64,000 nucleotides of DNA from Flexivirga alba (GCF_042661025.1 NZ_JBHSWH010000001.1:1-64000); one strand, 5' to 3'. Counted from the first letter of the stretch, positions 10,674 to 19,699 are shown. The notes: generated from the sequence alone by a model not told the origin. Numbers and translations are program-made.

Positions 10674-11901
10674 CCCCGAGAAGTTCGTCGTCGTCGGTGG
10701 CGGACTCGCCGGCGCCAAGACCGTCGAGGCACTGCGCAAGCGCGGCTTCACCGGTGAAATCACCCTGTTTGCAGCCGAATCCGAGCTTCCCTACGAACGG
10801 CCGCCGCTGTCCAAGGGCTACCTCGGCGATGCCGGCACGTTCGACAAAGCCGTCCTGCACCCACGCAGTTGGTATGACGACGAGCGGATCGACCTGCAGC
10901 TGGGCACCCGAGTCACCGCGATCGACCCTGCACGGCACGAGGTGCGCACTGAGGGCGGGGACGTCGCCGGCTACGACAAGCTCGTGCTCGCGACCGGGTC
11001 CACCCCGCGGTTGTTGCCGCTGCCGGGTGCCGACGCGCAGCGGGTGTTGACCTTGCGCACCAGGCAGGACGCCGACGTCATCCGCGAATCCTTCGGCGCA
11101 GGAAGGCAACTCGTCATCATCGGCGGCGGCTGGATCGGTTTGGAAGTGGCTGCGGCTGCACGGACGGCCGACACCCAGGTCACCGTGCTGGAAGCGGCCG
11201 AGCTGCCTCTCCTGGCCGTGCTCGGCCCGGAGCTGGGTGCGGTCTTTGCCGGGCTGCACCGGGAGCACGGAGTCGACCTCCGGCTCGGTGTCAGCGTCAC
11301 CGCCATACAGACTCAGGACGGCGCTGCAGTCGGCGTGAGCCTGGCGGACGGCAGCATCGTGCCGGCCGACGCAGTGCTCATCGGTGTCGGCGCAGCGCCA
11401 AACGTCGAGTTGGCGAAGGACGCCGGTCTGGCCGTTGACGGTGGCGTGCTCGTCGATGCCTCGCTGCGCACCAGCGACCCCGACATCTATGCGGTGGGAG
11501 ACATCGCAGCACACGACCACCCGTTCCTGCGCTGTCGCATCCGGGTCGAACACTGGGCGACAGCGTTGCACCAACCGACCGCGGTAGCTGCGTCAATGCT
11601 CGGTGAGACAACGGAATTCACCGATCTTCCATACTTCTTCAGCGACCAGTACGACCTCGGCATGGAGTACGTCGGACACCCGTCACCGCAGGACCGCCTC
11701 GTCGTGCGTGGCGATCTGCCCAGGCGCGAATTCATCGCGTTCTGGATGGACGGCGACGACCACCTGACCGCAGCGATGAACGTCAACGTCTGGGACGTCA
11801 TCGACGAGATCAAGCCGCTGCTAACAAGTCGCGTCCGGGTCGACCCCGCACGACTTGCCAATGTAGACGTACCGCTGTCGTCGTTTCTGCCGAATCGCTG
11901 A
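10666..11901 (+). CDS. FAD/NAD(P)H ferredoxin reductase family oxidoreductase
   Basis: A two-dinucleotide-binding-domain flavoprotein, about 411 residues. The FAD motif VVVGGGLAGAKTVEALRKRG is at the N-terminus, the NAD(P) motif VIIGGGWIGLEVAAAAR lies mid-protein, the second FAD motif DIYAVGDIA follows, and a C-terminal reductase dimerisation domain (YFFSDQYDLGMEYVG) ends it. The family transfers electrons from NAD(P)H to ferredoxin, rubredoxin or similar carriers. The start ATG 10666 has AAGGAC upstream and overlaps the end of tal by 8 bases; a GTG three codons earlier is also possible. Partner unknown: no ferredoxin gene is nearby. Confidence 0.88.
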   Translation: MPDPEKFVVVGGGLAGAKTVEALRKRGFTGEITLFAAESELPYERPPLSKGYLGDAGTFDKAVLHPRSWYDDERIDLQLGTRVTAIDPARHEVRTEGGDVAGYDKLVLATGSTPRLLPLPGADAQRVLTLRTRQDADVIRESFGAGRQLVIIGGGWIGLEVAAAARTADTQVTVLEAAELPLLAVLGPELGAVFAGLHREHGVDLRLGVSVTAIQTQDGAAVGVSLADGSIVPADAVLIGVGAAPNVELAKDAGLAVDGGVLVDASLRTSDPDIYAVGDIAAHDHPFLRCRIRVEHWATALHQPTAVAASMLGETTEFTDLPYFFSDQYDLGMEYVGHPSPQDRLVVRGDLPRREFIAFWMDGDDHLTAAMNVNVWDVIDEIKPLLTSRVRVDPARLANVDVPLSSFLPNR

Positions 11902-11982
11902 GCATCGGCCGACGGGTTCCTTTACTCTTTCTTTACCCGGCGAGCGCGCCGTAGAACCCTCCTCGCCGAAAGATCGATCCTC

Positions 11983-12456
11983 ATGCGTCGTCTTGCACCC
12001 ACCGTTGTCGCCGTTTCCGTTGCCGTGGGACTGACGGTGCCCCTTGCGGCACCGGCCCACGCAGCCACCACGCTGAAATTTGCCCGCTTCTACGCCGACC
12101 AGCCCGGGTCGGACACGCCGTACACGACGACGCGGCTCAACCGGGAGTACATCCAGGTCAAGAACATCACCCGGGCGACGCTCAGCTTGAACGGCTACCT
12201 GATCCACGACCGGAAGAACTACCACGTCTACCGCTTCCCGAAGACCTTCCGTCTCGGCGCGGGCAAGACGGTCACGGTGCACACCGGGAGGGGCACCAAC
12301 ACCTCCGCCAACCTCTACTGGGGACTGCGCTCGATGGCGTGGAACAACACCGGCGATACCGCATACCTGATGAAGGGTTCGACGAAGATCACCAGCTGCA
12401 CCTACACGCCGATCAGGGCGCAGCTTGCCGCGAAGACCGGCTACAAGAACTGCTGA
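11983..12456 (+). CDS. Secreted lamin-tail-domain protein
   Basis: A 157-residue exported protein. The signal peptide runs from MRRLAPTVVAVSVAVG to APAHA (cleavage near residue 27). The mature part is a single lamin-tail (LTD) immunoglobulin-like domain: EYIQVKNITRATLSLNGYLI, YRFPKTFRLGAGKTVTVHTG, and WNNTGDTAYLMKG. Such single-domain LTD proteins are common and poorly understood in actinobacteria; a structural or DNA/wall-binding role is often guessed. It stands alone with about 80 bp of upstream sequence. No transmembrane anchor follows. Confidence 0.8.
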   Translation: MRRLAPTVVAVSVAVGLTVPLAAPAHAATTLKFARFYADQPGSDTPYTTTRLNREYIQVKNITRATLSLNGYLIHDRKNYHVYRFPKTFRLGAGKTVTVHTGRGTNTSANLYWGLRSMAWNNTGDTAYLMKGSTKITSCTYTPIRAQLAAKTGYKNC

Positions 12457-12495
12457 CCCGGGAAGGCTTCCGCTCACCTTTTCGTTGTGGTGAGC

Positions 12496-13200
12496 ATGAG
12501 TTTCCTCTTCGGCCGTAAGACGTCCATGGTGTCCCCCGACGAAGCGCTGCCCGGTCGCCAGGCGCAGCTGCCCGGCATACCCGAGAAGCACGAAGTGCTC
12601 GGCAGCCCGTTGCAGGGACCGTGGCCCGACGGCACTCAATTGCTGTATGTCGCAATGGGTTGTTTCTGGGGCACGGAGCGGATCTTCTGGCAGCAGCCGG
12701 GCGTCGTGTCGACGGCGGCCGGTTACATGGGCGGCTACACGCCCAACCCGACCTACGAAGAGACCTGCACCGGGCGCACTGGACACACCGAGGCGGTGCT
12801 GGTCGCCTACGACCCGGCGAAGACCTCGCCGGAACTGCTGCTCAAGGCGTTCTGGGAGAACCACGACTCGACCACTGCAAATCAGCAGGGCAACGACCTC
12901 GGCACCCAGTACCGCTCAGCGATTTATTGGACGACGCCGGAGCAGGAACAGGCCGCGATCGCGACGCGAGATGCGTTCCAAAAAGTGCACGACAACGGTT
13001 TCGGTGAGATCAGCACCGAGATCCGGCCTGCAGCCGAAGCGGGGCCGTTCTTCTACGCCGAGGACTACCACCAGCAGTACCTGCACAAGAACCCGGCTGG
13101 CTATTGCAATCACGGCCCGAACGGCATGACCTGTCCTGTCGGCATACTCCGCCAGGACCAGCTGCCCAGCCAGGAGTCGGTGCTGCGCGCGCAGGAGTAA
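12496..13200 (+). CDS. msrA: Peptide methionine-S-sulfoxide reductase MsrA
   Basis: Reduces methionine-S-sulfoxide in oxidised proteins. The catalytic motif GCFWG holds C56. GYMGGYTPNPTYEETCTGRTGHTE and the substrate-binding ENHDSTTANQQGNDLGTQYRS are canonical, and a C-terminal Cys in NGMTCPVGI may be the resolving residue. ATG 12496 gives 234 residues; two GTG codons just upstream are alternatives and no start has a strong ribosome binding site. The roughly 50-residue N-terminal extension before the catalytic domain is typical of actinobacterial MsrA. Confidence 0.95.
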   Translation: MSFLFGRKTSMVSPDEALPGRQAQLPGIPEKHEVLGSPLQGPWPDGTQLLYVAMGCFWGTERIFWQQPGVVSTAAGYMGGYTPNPTYEETCTGRTGHTEAVLVAYDPAKTSPELLLKAFWENHDSTTANQQGNDLGTQYRSAIYWTTPEQEQAAIATRDAFQKVHDNGFGEISTEIRPAAEAGPFFYAEDYHQQYLHKNPAGYCNHGPNGMTCPVGILRQDQLPSQESVLRAQE

Positions 13201-13206
13201 CGCGGT

Positions 13207-13539
13207 CTAATCGACCACGACGACGGTGATGCGTCGTCGCTGCAGTGCAGCGTCCGGCGCCTCCCACGGTCGAGCCTGCACCAGCTCGACCGTGGTCGTC
13301 CCGATGCGTAGGCCGGTGAGCGTCACCGTCTCCGGTGCGCTCACCCCCGGTGCCGCTTGCGAACCGCCACTGCCCTCGAGTCCGCGATGCCACTGTGCCT
13401 CAACGACATCCGAGCCGGCCAGCGACTCCCACCGATAACCGGCGGTCCCGAGGCCGGGCAGGCGAAGCGCCATCGACTGCCCGACCCGCAGGATCAGTTG
13501 CTCCGGGACGTCCACGTCCCCCTCCTCGCGGCTGGCCAT
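13207..13539 (-). CDS. Chagasin-like inhibitor of cysteine proteases (I42 family)
   Basis: A 110-residue protein with the three loop motifs that chagasin-family (MEROPS I42) inhibitors use to block papain-like proteases: LGTAGYRW (30-37, equivalent to NPTTGYxW), GSGG (56-59), and RPW (90-92). No signal peptide is seen. The ATG lies three bases after the TGA of the upstream papain-like protease gene, so the two are almost certainly cotranslated. The natural reading is that this is the specific inhibitor of the neighbouring protease, protecting the producing cell. The motifs are direct observations; the pairing is inferred from position and family knowledge. Confidence 0.85.
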   Translation of the reverse strand: MASREEGDVDVPEQLILRVGQSMALRLPGLGTAGYRWESLAGSDVVEAQWHRGLEGSGGSQAAPGVSAPETVTLTGLRIGTTTVELVQARPWEAPDAALQRRRITVVVVD

Positions 13540-13542
13540 CGG

Positions 13543-15480
13543 TCAGGTCACCTGGAACCAGCCGGCCCACCCGCTCGACCCGTCCCACCAGGTGCTGTAG
13601 ACCAGGCCGTCGGTGCCGGTGGTGAAGACGTCGATGTGGTTCTGCGTGCGCGAGATGCTCGCGACCTGACCACCCCTCGTGCTCACCCCGCCGGACACGT
13701 TGAACCAGTTCGCCCAGCCACTCGAGCCGTCCCACCAGGTGCTGTAGACGCGGTTGTCGGTGCCGACCACGAACAGGTCCAGATGCGTTGCGTAGCGAGC
13801 GAGAACCGTGACATCGGAGCCCGGTGAGGCGACACCGCCGCTGACCTGGAACCAACTGTTCGCCCAACCGCCCTGGTCGTTCCACCAGGTCGACATGATC
13901 CGGCCCGAGGTGTCCGTCGTGAACAGGTCGAGGTTCCCCGTGGCCCGAGAAACCACCGAGACCCGGGCGCCCGCGCCGCAGGTGACACCCGGCAACGCGA
14001 ACCAGTTCGACCACCCGGACGATGCGTCCCACCAGCACGAATAGACCCGGTTGTCGGTGCCGACGGTGAAAACGTCGAGGTGATTGGTGAATCGGGAGAC
14101 CGCGGTGACCGGCGAACCGGCCGCCGCGACGCCCCCTGCGAGCTGGAACCAGCCGTTCGCCCAACCGGACGAGGCATCCCACCACGTCGACATCGTCTTT
14201 CCCGAGCTGTCGGTGGTGAACAGATCGAGGTGATCCTTGAAGCGACTGACCACCTCGACACTCGAGCCTGGTCGCGCGGTGAGGCCTGGAATAACGAACC
14301 AGGAAGCCCACCCGGACGACGCGTCCCACCAGCACGAGTAGACCCGGTTGTCGGTGCCGACCGTGAACAGGTCGAGGTGATCTGGGAACCGCGACACCGA
14401 CGTCACCGGCGACCCTTCTCCGCCCGGCGATGCGACTCCGCCGCCGACCCAGAACCAGCGTCCCCAACCGGACGAGCCGTCCCACCAGGTGCTGACCGTC
14501 TTGCCGTCCGGCGCGACTGCGAACACGTCGAGGTGTTGCGGGTAGCGCGCCACGACGCTCATCGGCGTTGTCGCCTTACCGGACTGGGTGAGCGGGATCA
14601 GCGGAGACGTGATCGTTCCGTCGATGCCCCACATCTCCGCATCGATCCCGGCGCTGCCATAGGCGATGCGGAAGAAGCCTTGCTCGCCCCAGCCGGTCCC
14701 CCAGGAATTCTTCGCGATCCAGCAGCCATGCGCGTCGTCATACCCGACGATGCACACGCAGTGCCCGCCGATCACGTTGCCGCTCGTCGACGCGTTGTAG
14801 GTGTAGACCCCGCCGGCGTAGTGGTAGTAGAAGTCCTCGTAGACGGTGAAGCAGGTGGTCATCGGCCCGGTGGAGGCGATGAACTGCTTCATGGCGGTGA
14901 TCGAGTTGCAAGTGGTGCTCGACGTGAACTTCGTCAGCCTCGTCTGCCAATCGGGGCAGAGGTTGCACGCCTGATTGGCCGCCGTGTAGGGGAAGCAGGT
15001 CGCGTCGACGATGCCGTCCGCCATACAGGCGTAGGCCTGGTCCGGCCACCAGCCGCCGCCCGGGCACGCTCCGGCGCCGTGCTGCGGGCCGTAGCAGAAG
15101 AACAGTTGCGCCTCGGACAGATCGACGGTCAAGCCCGGGTTGTGTGCCCGGATGCGGACCATCGACTCCAGTGCCGCGATCGCGCCGAACGCGACACATG
15201 AACCGCAGCCGCCCTGGTCCTCGATCGGGGTGACGTAATTGCCACCGCTCGTCCGCCAGTCGAACGTTGCCGGCACGCCGGCCGGCGCCCCCGCGACCCG
15301 TGGCCGCGCAGCCGCGGTGGCTTGCCGCTCTTCGAGCGAAGCAACTCCTGCCGGCGGCACCGCACCCAGGCGGGACTGCGCCTGCAACAACGAATGTCCG
15401 GAGTTCGCGGTGACCCCCGGTGTCCACGGCAACTCGAGCTCGCGGACGCGTGCCTGCAACTGGGAAAGCTCAATGGCCAT
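13543..15480 (-). CDS. Papain-like cysteine protease with C-terminal seven-bladed lectin-like propeller
   Basis: A 645-residue protein. An N-terminal segment of about 70 residues (a possible short pro-region) is followed by a C1A peptidase domain at about 71-300 with oxyanion Q89, nucleophile C95 in GCGSCVAFG, general base H240 in GGHCVC and N258 in KNSWGTGWGEQGF. Residues from about 307 to the end hold seven repeats of about 48 residues with the pattern HLDLFxxxxDxxVYSxWWDxSSGW, like PLL-type (Photorhabdus lectin) or tectonin-like propellers that bind sugars. No signal peptide or membrane helix is seen, so export, if any, uses another route. It is paired with a chagasin-like inhibitor. Protease activity looks intact; target and role are unknown. 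Confidence 0.88.
   Translation of the reverse strand: MAIELSQLQARVRELELPWTPGVTANSGHSLLQAQSRLGAVPPAGVASLEERQATAAARPRVAGAPAGVPATFDWRTSGGNYVTPIEDQGGCGSCVAFGAIAALESMVRIRAHNPGLTVDLSEAQLFFCYGPQHGAGACPGGGWWPDQAYACMADGIVDATCFPYTAANQACNLCPDWQTRLTKFTSSTTCNSITAMKQFIASTGPMTTCFTVYEDFYYHYAGGVYTYNASTSGNVIGGHCVCIVGYDDAHGCWIAKNSWGTGWGEQGFFRIAYGSAGIDAEMWGIDGTITSPLIPLTQSGKATTPMSVVARYPQHLDVFAVAPDGKTVSTWWDGSSGWGRWFWVGGGVASPGGEGSPVTSVSRFPDHLDLFTVGTDNRVYSCWWDASSGWASWFVIPGLTARPGSSVEVVSRFKDHLDLFTTDSSGKTMSTWWDASSGWANGWFQLAGGVAAAGSPVTAVSRFTNHLDVFTVGTDNRVYSCWWDASSGWSNWFALPGVTCGAGARVSVVSRATGNLDLFTTDTSGRIMSTWWNDQGGWANSWFQVSGGVASPGSDVTVLARYATHLDLFVVGTDNRVYSTWWDGSSGWANWFNVSGGVSTRGGQVASISRTQNHIDVFTTGTDGLVYSTWWDGSSGWAGWFQVT
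13546..14562 (-). repeat. Seven propeller-blade repeats within the protease gene
   Basis: Seven consecutive coding repeats of roughly 145 bp. Blades 2, 4 and 6 share GTDNRVYS, while blades 3 and 5 share SSGKTMSTWW or SGRIMSTWW, so the blades alternate in type. This suggests growth by duplication of a two-blade unit. Seven blades close a complete propeller. Confidence 0.8.
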
Positions 15481-15604
15481 CGCCGGCCTCCTGATTCTGG
15501 CTGTCGCAACAGCGGATCGGCGGCGCGCGGATGCGAGCTGCCGCGAGAGCCGGCCGGTTGCTGGCTGAGCCCACGGATCGACCTCTCACTGACAGGAGGG
15601 CCGT

Positions 15605-15778
15605 ATGGCGCGACCTGATACGCGTTGCGCGCTCCACTCAGTTCCGCATTGGCCTGAGTTTGAAGAGAACGATGCCGAGGTACGCGTTCAGCACGGTCTG
15701 CTCGGCGGCCGCGTCGGACAGCTGAGCCTCAACCACGGGCAGCGACGTCAGCCCGCCGCGAGATGCTTGGCCAGGTAG
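15605..15778 (+). CDS. Small ORF with strong ribosome binding site (57 aa)
   Basis: ATG 15605 is preceded by AGGAGG at a five-base spacing, one of the better ribosome binding sites in the window. The frame gives 57 residues, starting MARPDTRCALHSVPHWPEFE. It overlaps the last 31 bases of the convergent UvrA2-like gene. It resembles nothing I recognise. It is divergent from the protease gene with 124 bp between the starts. It may be a real small protein or the remnant of a longer gene. Confidence 0.3.
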   Translation: MARPDTRCALHSVPHWPEFEENDAEVRVQHGLLGGRVGQLSLNHGQRRQPAARCLAR

Positions 15779-18215
15779 GGCGCCGTGGCACTTCCTTTCG
15801 CCCGGGCAACCGTCTCGGGCGTGCCGGTCGCGATGACCCGACCACCCTGGTCACCACCCCCTGGACCGAGGTCGATGACCCAGTCGGCGCTGGCGATCGT
15901 GTCGAGGTCGTGCTCGACCAGCACCACGGTGTTGCCGGCATCCACCAACCGGTGCAGCTGGCGGACCAGCAGTGCGATGTCGGAGGGGTGCAGCCCGGAG
16001 GTGGGCTCGTCGAGCAGGTAGAGCGCGTGCCCGCGACGGGCTCGCTGCAGCTCGGTCGCGAGTTTGATCCGCTGCGCCTCTCCGCCGCTGAGCTCGGTCG
16101 CCGGCTGCCCCAGCCGCAGGTAGCCCAGGCCGACCTCCCGCAACGTGGTCAGGCTGCGCGCGGCAGCCGGCACGTCGCTCAGGAATTCCGCAGCCTCGTC
16201 AACGGACAGGGAAAGCACGTCCGCGATGGTCCTGCCGCGGTAGTCGATCTCGAGGGTCTCCGCGTTGTAGCGCGCACCGTGGCAGGCCGGGCAGGGCGCG
16301 TAGGTGCCGGGCAGGAAGAGCAGCTCCACCGAGACGAACCCCTCCCCCTGGCAGGTCTCGCAGCGGCCCTCGGCCACGTTGAAGGAGAAGCGACCCGCGC
16401 CATACCCGCGGCTACGAGCTTCCGGCGTGGCGGCATACAGCTTGCGCACGGCATCGAACAGCCCCGTGTAGGTGGCCAGGTTGGAACGTGGCGTGCGCCC
16501 GATCGGCCGCTGGTCCACCCGCACGAGCCGGTCGAAGGACTCGAGTCCGGTGGCGTCGTCGACGTCGACCTCGAAGTCGCTGTCCTCGGTGTCATCGGGC
16601 GCCTGACCGAGATGGCGGCGCACCAGCTCGGAGAGCACCTGCGTGACCAGCGTGGACTTGCCCGACCCGGAGACCCCGGTCACGGCCGTCAGCACGCACA
16701 GCGGAATCTCGACCGAGAGATCCTGCAGGTTGTGGCGGTTCACTCCGCGCAGATGCAGCCAACCGTGGGGTGGGCGCTGCGGGCGGACGAGGGGTTCAGC
16801 ACGACCGAAGATGTAGTCCCCGGTGACCGACCCCGCAACCTGCTCGAGGCCTGCGACCGGCCCGGAGTAGAGCACCTCGCCACCGCCCTCGCCTGCGCCC
16901 GGGCCGATGTCGATGATCCAGTCGGCTCGGCGCACCACGTCGAGATCGTGCTCGACCACGAACAGCGAGTTGCCCGAGGCCTTCAGGGTGTCCAGCACGT
17001 CCAGCAGCGGCTCGGCGTCGGCGGGGTGCAGACCTGCGGACGGCTCGTCAAGCACGTAGACGACTCCGAAGAGGCCCGAGCGCAGTTGGGTCGCGATGCG
17101 CAACCGCTGTGCCTCTCCCGGTGAGAGCGTGGTGGAGCTGCGTCCCGGCGAGAGATAGCCCAGCCCCAGGTCGAGCAACACCTGGACCCGCGCGACGAGG
17201 TCGGCGCAGATGCGCACCGCGACCTCGGTCGCCTCCCCGAGCCGGCCGACGACGTCGCCGCCGCGGCCTCCTCGAGCTCGGCCACCGGACGCAGCAGCGC
17301 GACCAGCTCGCTGAACGACAACGCGTTGAGCTGCCCGATGTTCTGCCCGCGGAAGGTGACCGCCAGCGAGTCCGCCTGCAGCCCCGTGCCATCGCATTCC
17401 GGGCAGGACACGCTCTGGACGAAACGCATCACCTTGTCGCGCATCATCTGGCTCTGGGAGTTCGCAAGCACGTGGTGCACGTGCGTGCGGGCGCTGCGGA
17501 ACAAGCCGTAGTAGCCGTGGTCGACACGGCCCGGCTCGGGCTCGATCATCACCTTCGGCTGCTCCTCGGTGAAGAGCAGCCACTCACGATCCTTCGCCCG
17601 CAACTTGCTCCAGGGGGTGTCCAGATCGATGCCCAGCCCCGACACGATGCTGCGCAGATTTGCGCCCTGCCAGGCACCCGGCCAGGCGGCGATCGCCCCC
17701 TCCCGAATCGTCAACGACCGGTCCGGCACCATCAGCTCCTCGCTGACGTCGTGCTCCTCACCCAGCCCGTGGCAACGTGGACAGGCTCCTGCGGCTGTGT
17801 TCGGTGAGAACGCCTCTGCGGCCAGTCGCGACGCGCCCTCGGGGTAGGTGCCGGCGCGCGAGTAGAGCATCCGCAGCAGATTGGACAACGTGGTGAGCGT
17901 GCCGACCGTCGAGCGCGAGCTGGCGGCACCGCGGCGCTGCTGTAGCGCCACGGCCGGGGGCAGCCCGGTGATCTCCTGCACGTGCGGAGCACCCACCTGC
18001 TGCAACAGGCGGCGAGCGTATGGCGCCACCGACTCGAAGTAGCGGCGCTGCGCCTCGGCATACAGGGTGCCGAAGGCCAGGGAGGACTTGCCGGAGCCCG
18101 AGACGCCGGTGAAGGCGACCATCGCGTCCCGAGGCAGGTCCACGTCGACGTTCTTGAGGTTGTGCTCGCTGGCGCCCCGGACATGGACGAAGTGGTCGCG
18201 TTGGTCGTCGGTCAC
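15748..18215 (-). CDS. UvrA2-like ABC excinuclease paralogue (frameshifted here)
   Basis: Two ABC modules of the UvrA family. The first has GVSGSGKSSLAFGTLYAE and QRRYFESVAPYARRLLQQ, the second GVSGSGKSTLVTQVL; zinc-cysteine pairs (CPRCHG, CPECDG, CETCQG, CPACHG), LSPGEAQRLRIA and LSGGEAQRIKLA signatures, and DEPSAGLHP/DEPTSGLHP Walker B motifs are present. After LLRMLYSRAGTYP it runs straight into the zinc module: the UvrB-binding domain found in canonical UvrA is missing, as in class II UvrA (UvrA2), which are linked to drug or DNA-damage tolerance. Corrected length is about 822 residues. One base appears to be missing at about 17251-17268; the two frames join cleanly there. Confidence 0.88.
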
Positions 18216-18333
18216 TGCCCCTGTTTATCTGCTGCCGTCGTCGAACACAACGGAATCCCCTCCGGGTGCTCCTGGAACCGTTGTCAGCGGATTTTCGACC
18301 GCTCAAGTCGGCGCGAGTCACCGATCACCGCAA

Positions 18334-19293
18334 TCAGGCACTCGCCCCGTCAGTCCAGCGCAACACCCGCAAGGCACGAAGGGTGTTCCAGCGACTCGGC
18401 TTGCCGTCGCCGTCCTCGAGCTCGAAGTGGATCAGCCCGGGGTGGGTATTCTCCTGCAGCCAGCTGCCGTCCGTCTGTCGCTTGGAGCGCACCTGCTCGA
18501 TGGCGTCTGCCAGTCGTGGATCGGGCGGGCCACCGATGGCGCGGAAGTGGTCGAGACCGCGCAACACGTCGTAGTGCCACTGCGTCGGGAACGAGAACTG
18601 CAGCCAATCCTCATCCGCGACCTCGCCGGTGCTCGCTCGTCGAAAGAGCTTGCGCTGCAACAGATATTCCCCACCACGCCGCCGCGCGTCCGCCACCTCG
18701 AGATCGCCGCCCGCGCGCTCGTAGTCGAGCAAGCCCTCCAGCACACAGATCGTCGTGTGGAACGACGACCGCGTGGAGCCGTTCTCCGCCTCGCAGTTCC
18801 AGCCACCGTCCGCGAGTTGCTCACCGAGCAGGCGCTGCACGACCCGGTCGACGTTCTGCCCGAAGTAGGCGCCGATCGAGACTGTCCCGCCATTGATGCA
18901 CGGCTCGACCTCACCGTCGAAGAACGCCGACCCGTCATACTCCCAACGACAACCGGTGCGAACGCCGTCGACTGCGGCAGTCACGCGCGAATCCTGAGGA
19001 TCCACACCGAATTCGCGCAGCAACCGCAAGGTGGGAAGCGTCGCGGTCCACGGTTGGCCATCGGGATCGCCCACGGGTCCGTCCGGTGGCCGCCAGTCGG
19101 ACCCGGGGAAACACGCGCCACCGGCCCACGCCCCGTCGGCATACAGATCGAGCAGTCGCTTCCCCTGTCCCGACGAGGCGACTCTCGCGCGCTCGGCCGT
19201 CACCTCATCGGACGAAGCGTCGGTCAGATCACGCATCACCTGCCACCGGACCGACGCATCTCCCGCGAGCAGCCAACTCTCCACGTCACTCAT
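18334..19293 (-). CDS. Squalene-cyclase-like alpha/alpha-toroid protein
   Basis: A protein of 319 residues with QW-like repeats of the terpene cyclase/prenyltransferase toroid fold: LADGGWNCEAENGSTRSSF, TDGSWLQENTHPG, and PDGQPWTATLPTL. The catalytic DxDD motif of true squalene-hopene cyclases is not visible, and the length is about half of theirs, so cyclase activity is doubtful. Such single-toroid proteins are common and uncharacterised in actinobacteria. The start is ATG 19293, which has GAGAGG eight bases upstream; GTG 19302 lies too close to that site. The neighbouring UvrA2 gene is on the same strand 118 bp downstream. Confidence 0.65.
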   Translation of the reverse strand: MSDVESWLLAGDASVRWQVMRDLTDASSDEVTAERARVASSGQGKRLLDLYADGAWAGGACFPGSDWRPPDGPVGDPDGQPWTATLPTLRLLREFGVDPQDSRVTAAVDGVRTGCRWEYDGSAFFDGEVEPCINGGTVSIGAYFGQNVDRVVQRLLGEQLADGGWNCEAENGSTRSSFHTTICVLEGLLDYERAGGDLEVADARRRGGEYLLQRKLFRRASTGEVADEDWLQFSFPTQWHYDVLRGLDHFRAIGGPPDPRLADAIEQVRSKRQTDGSWLQENTHPGLIHFELEDGDGKPSRWNTLRALRVLRWTDGASA

Positions 19294-19405
19294 CCGTGTC
19301 ACCTCTCAACGAAGTTCGTGCTGGACAAGGCTCAGAAACGTGAGATCACTGCCCAACACGGATCTGACGCTAGGACCCGCCACCGACAAGGTTCAAGATG
19401 GACTC

Positions 19406-19699
19406 ATGAGTGACGACATCACAGTGGCCGACAATCCCGACCAGAATCGCTACGAGGCACGCATCGGTGGTGCTCTCGCAGGTTTCTCGGTCTACCGGCT
19501 CGCCGCGGATCAGATCACCTTCGTGCACACCGAGGTCGACCCGAAGTTCGAGGGTAAAGGCGTCGGCTCTGCGATCGCGCGCCATGCACTCGACGACGTA
19601 ACGGACCGCGGCGGGCTCTCCGTCATACCGCTGTGCCCATTCATCAAGGCCTGGATCGACCGGCACCCCGACTATCAATCGTTGGTCCAGCAGAGCTGA
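19406..19699 (+). CDS. Small GNAT acetyltransferase (YjdJ-like)
   Basis: A 97-residue member of the minimal GNAT family (COG2388 type). The acetyl-CoA motif is EVDPKFEGKGVGSAIARHALDDV reduced to EGKGVGSAIA at its core, followed by LCPFIKAWIDRHPDY, the typical C-terminal signature. Substrate unknown. It lies between the toroid protein and ferritin on the opposite strand to the former. Confidence 0.85.
   Translation: MSDDITVADNPDQNRYEARIGGALAGFSVYRLAADQITFVHTEVDPKFEGKGVGSAIARHALDDVTDRGGLSVIPLCPFIKAWIDRHPDYQSLVQQS

Noticed and set aside
13546..14562. CRISPR-like or phage-type repeat array
   Set aside because: The repeats are in-frame coding propeller blades of about 145 bp, not short repeats with unique spacers; no cas genes are present.
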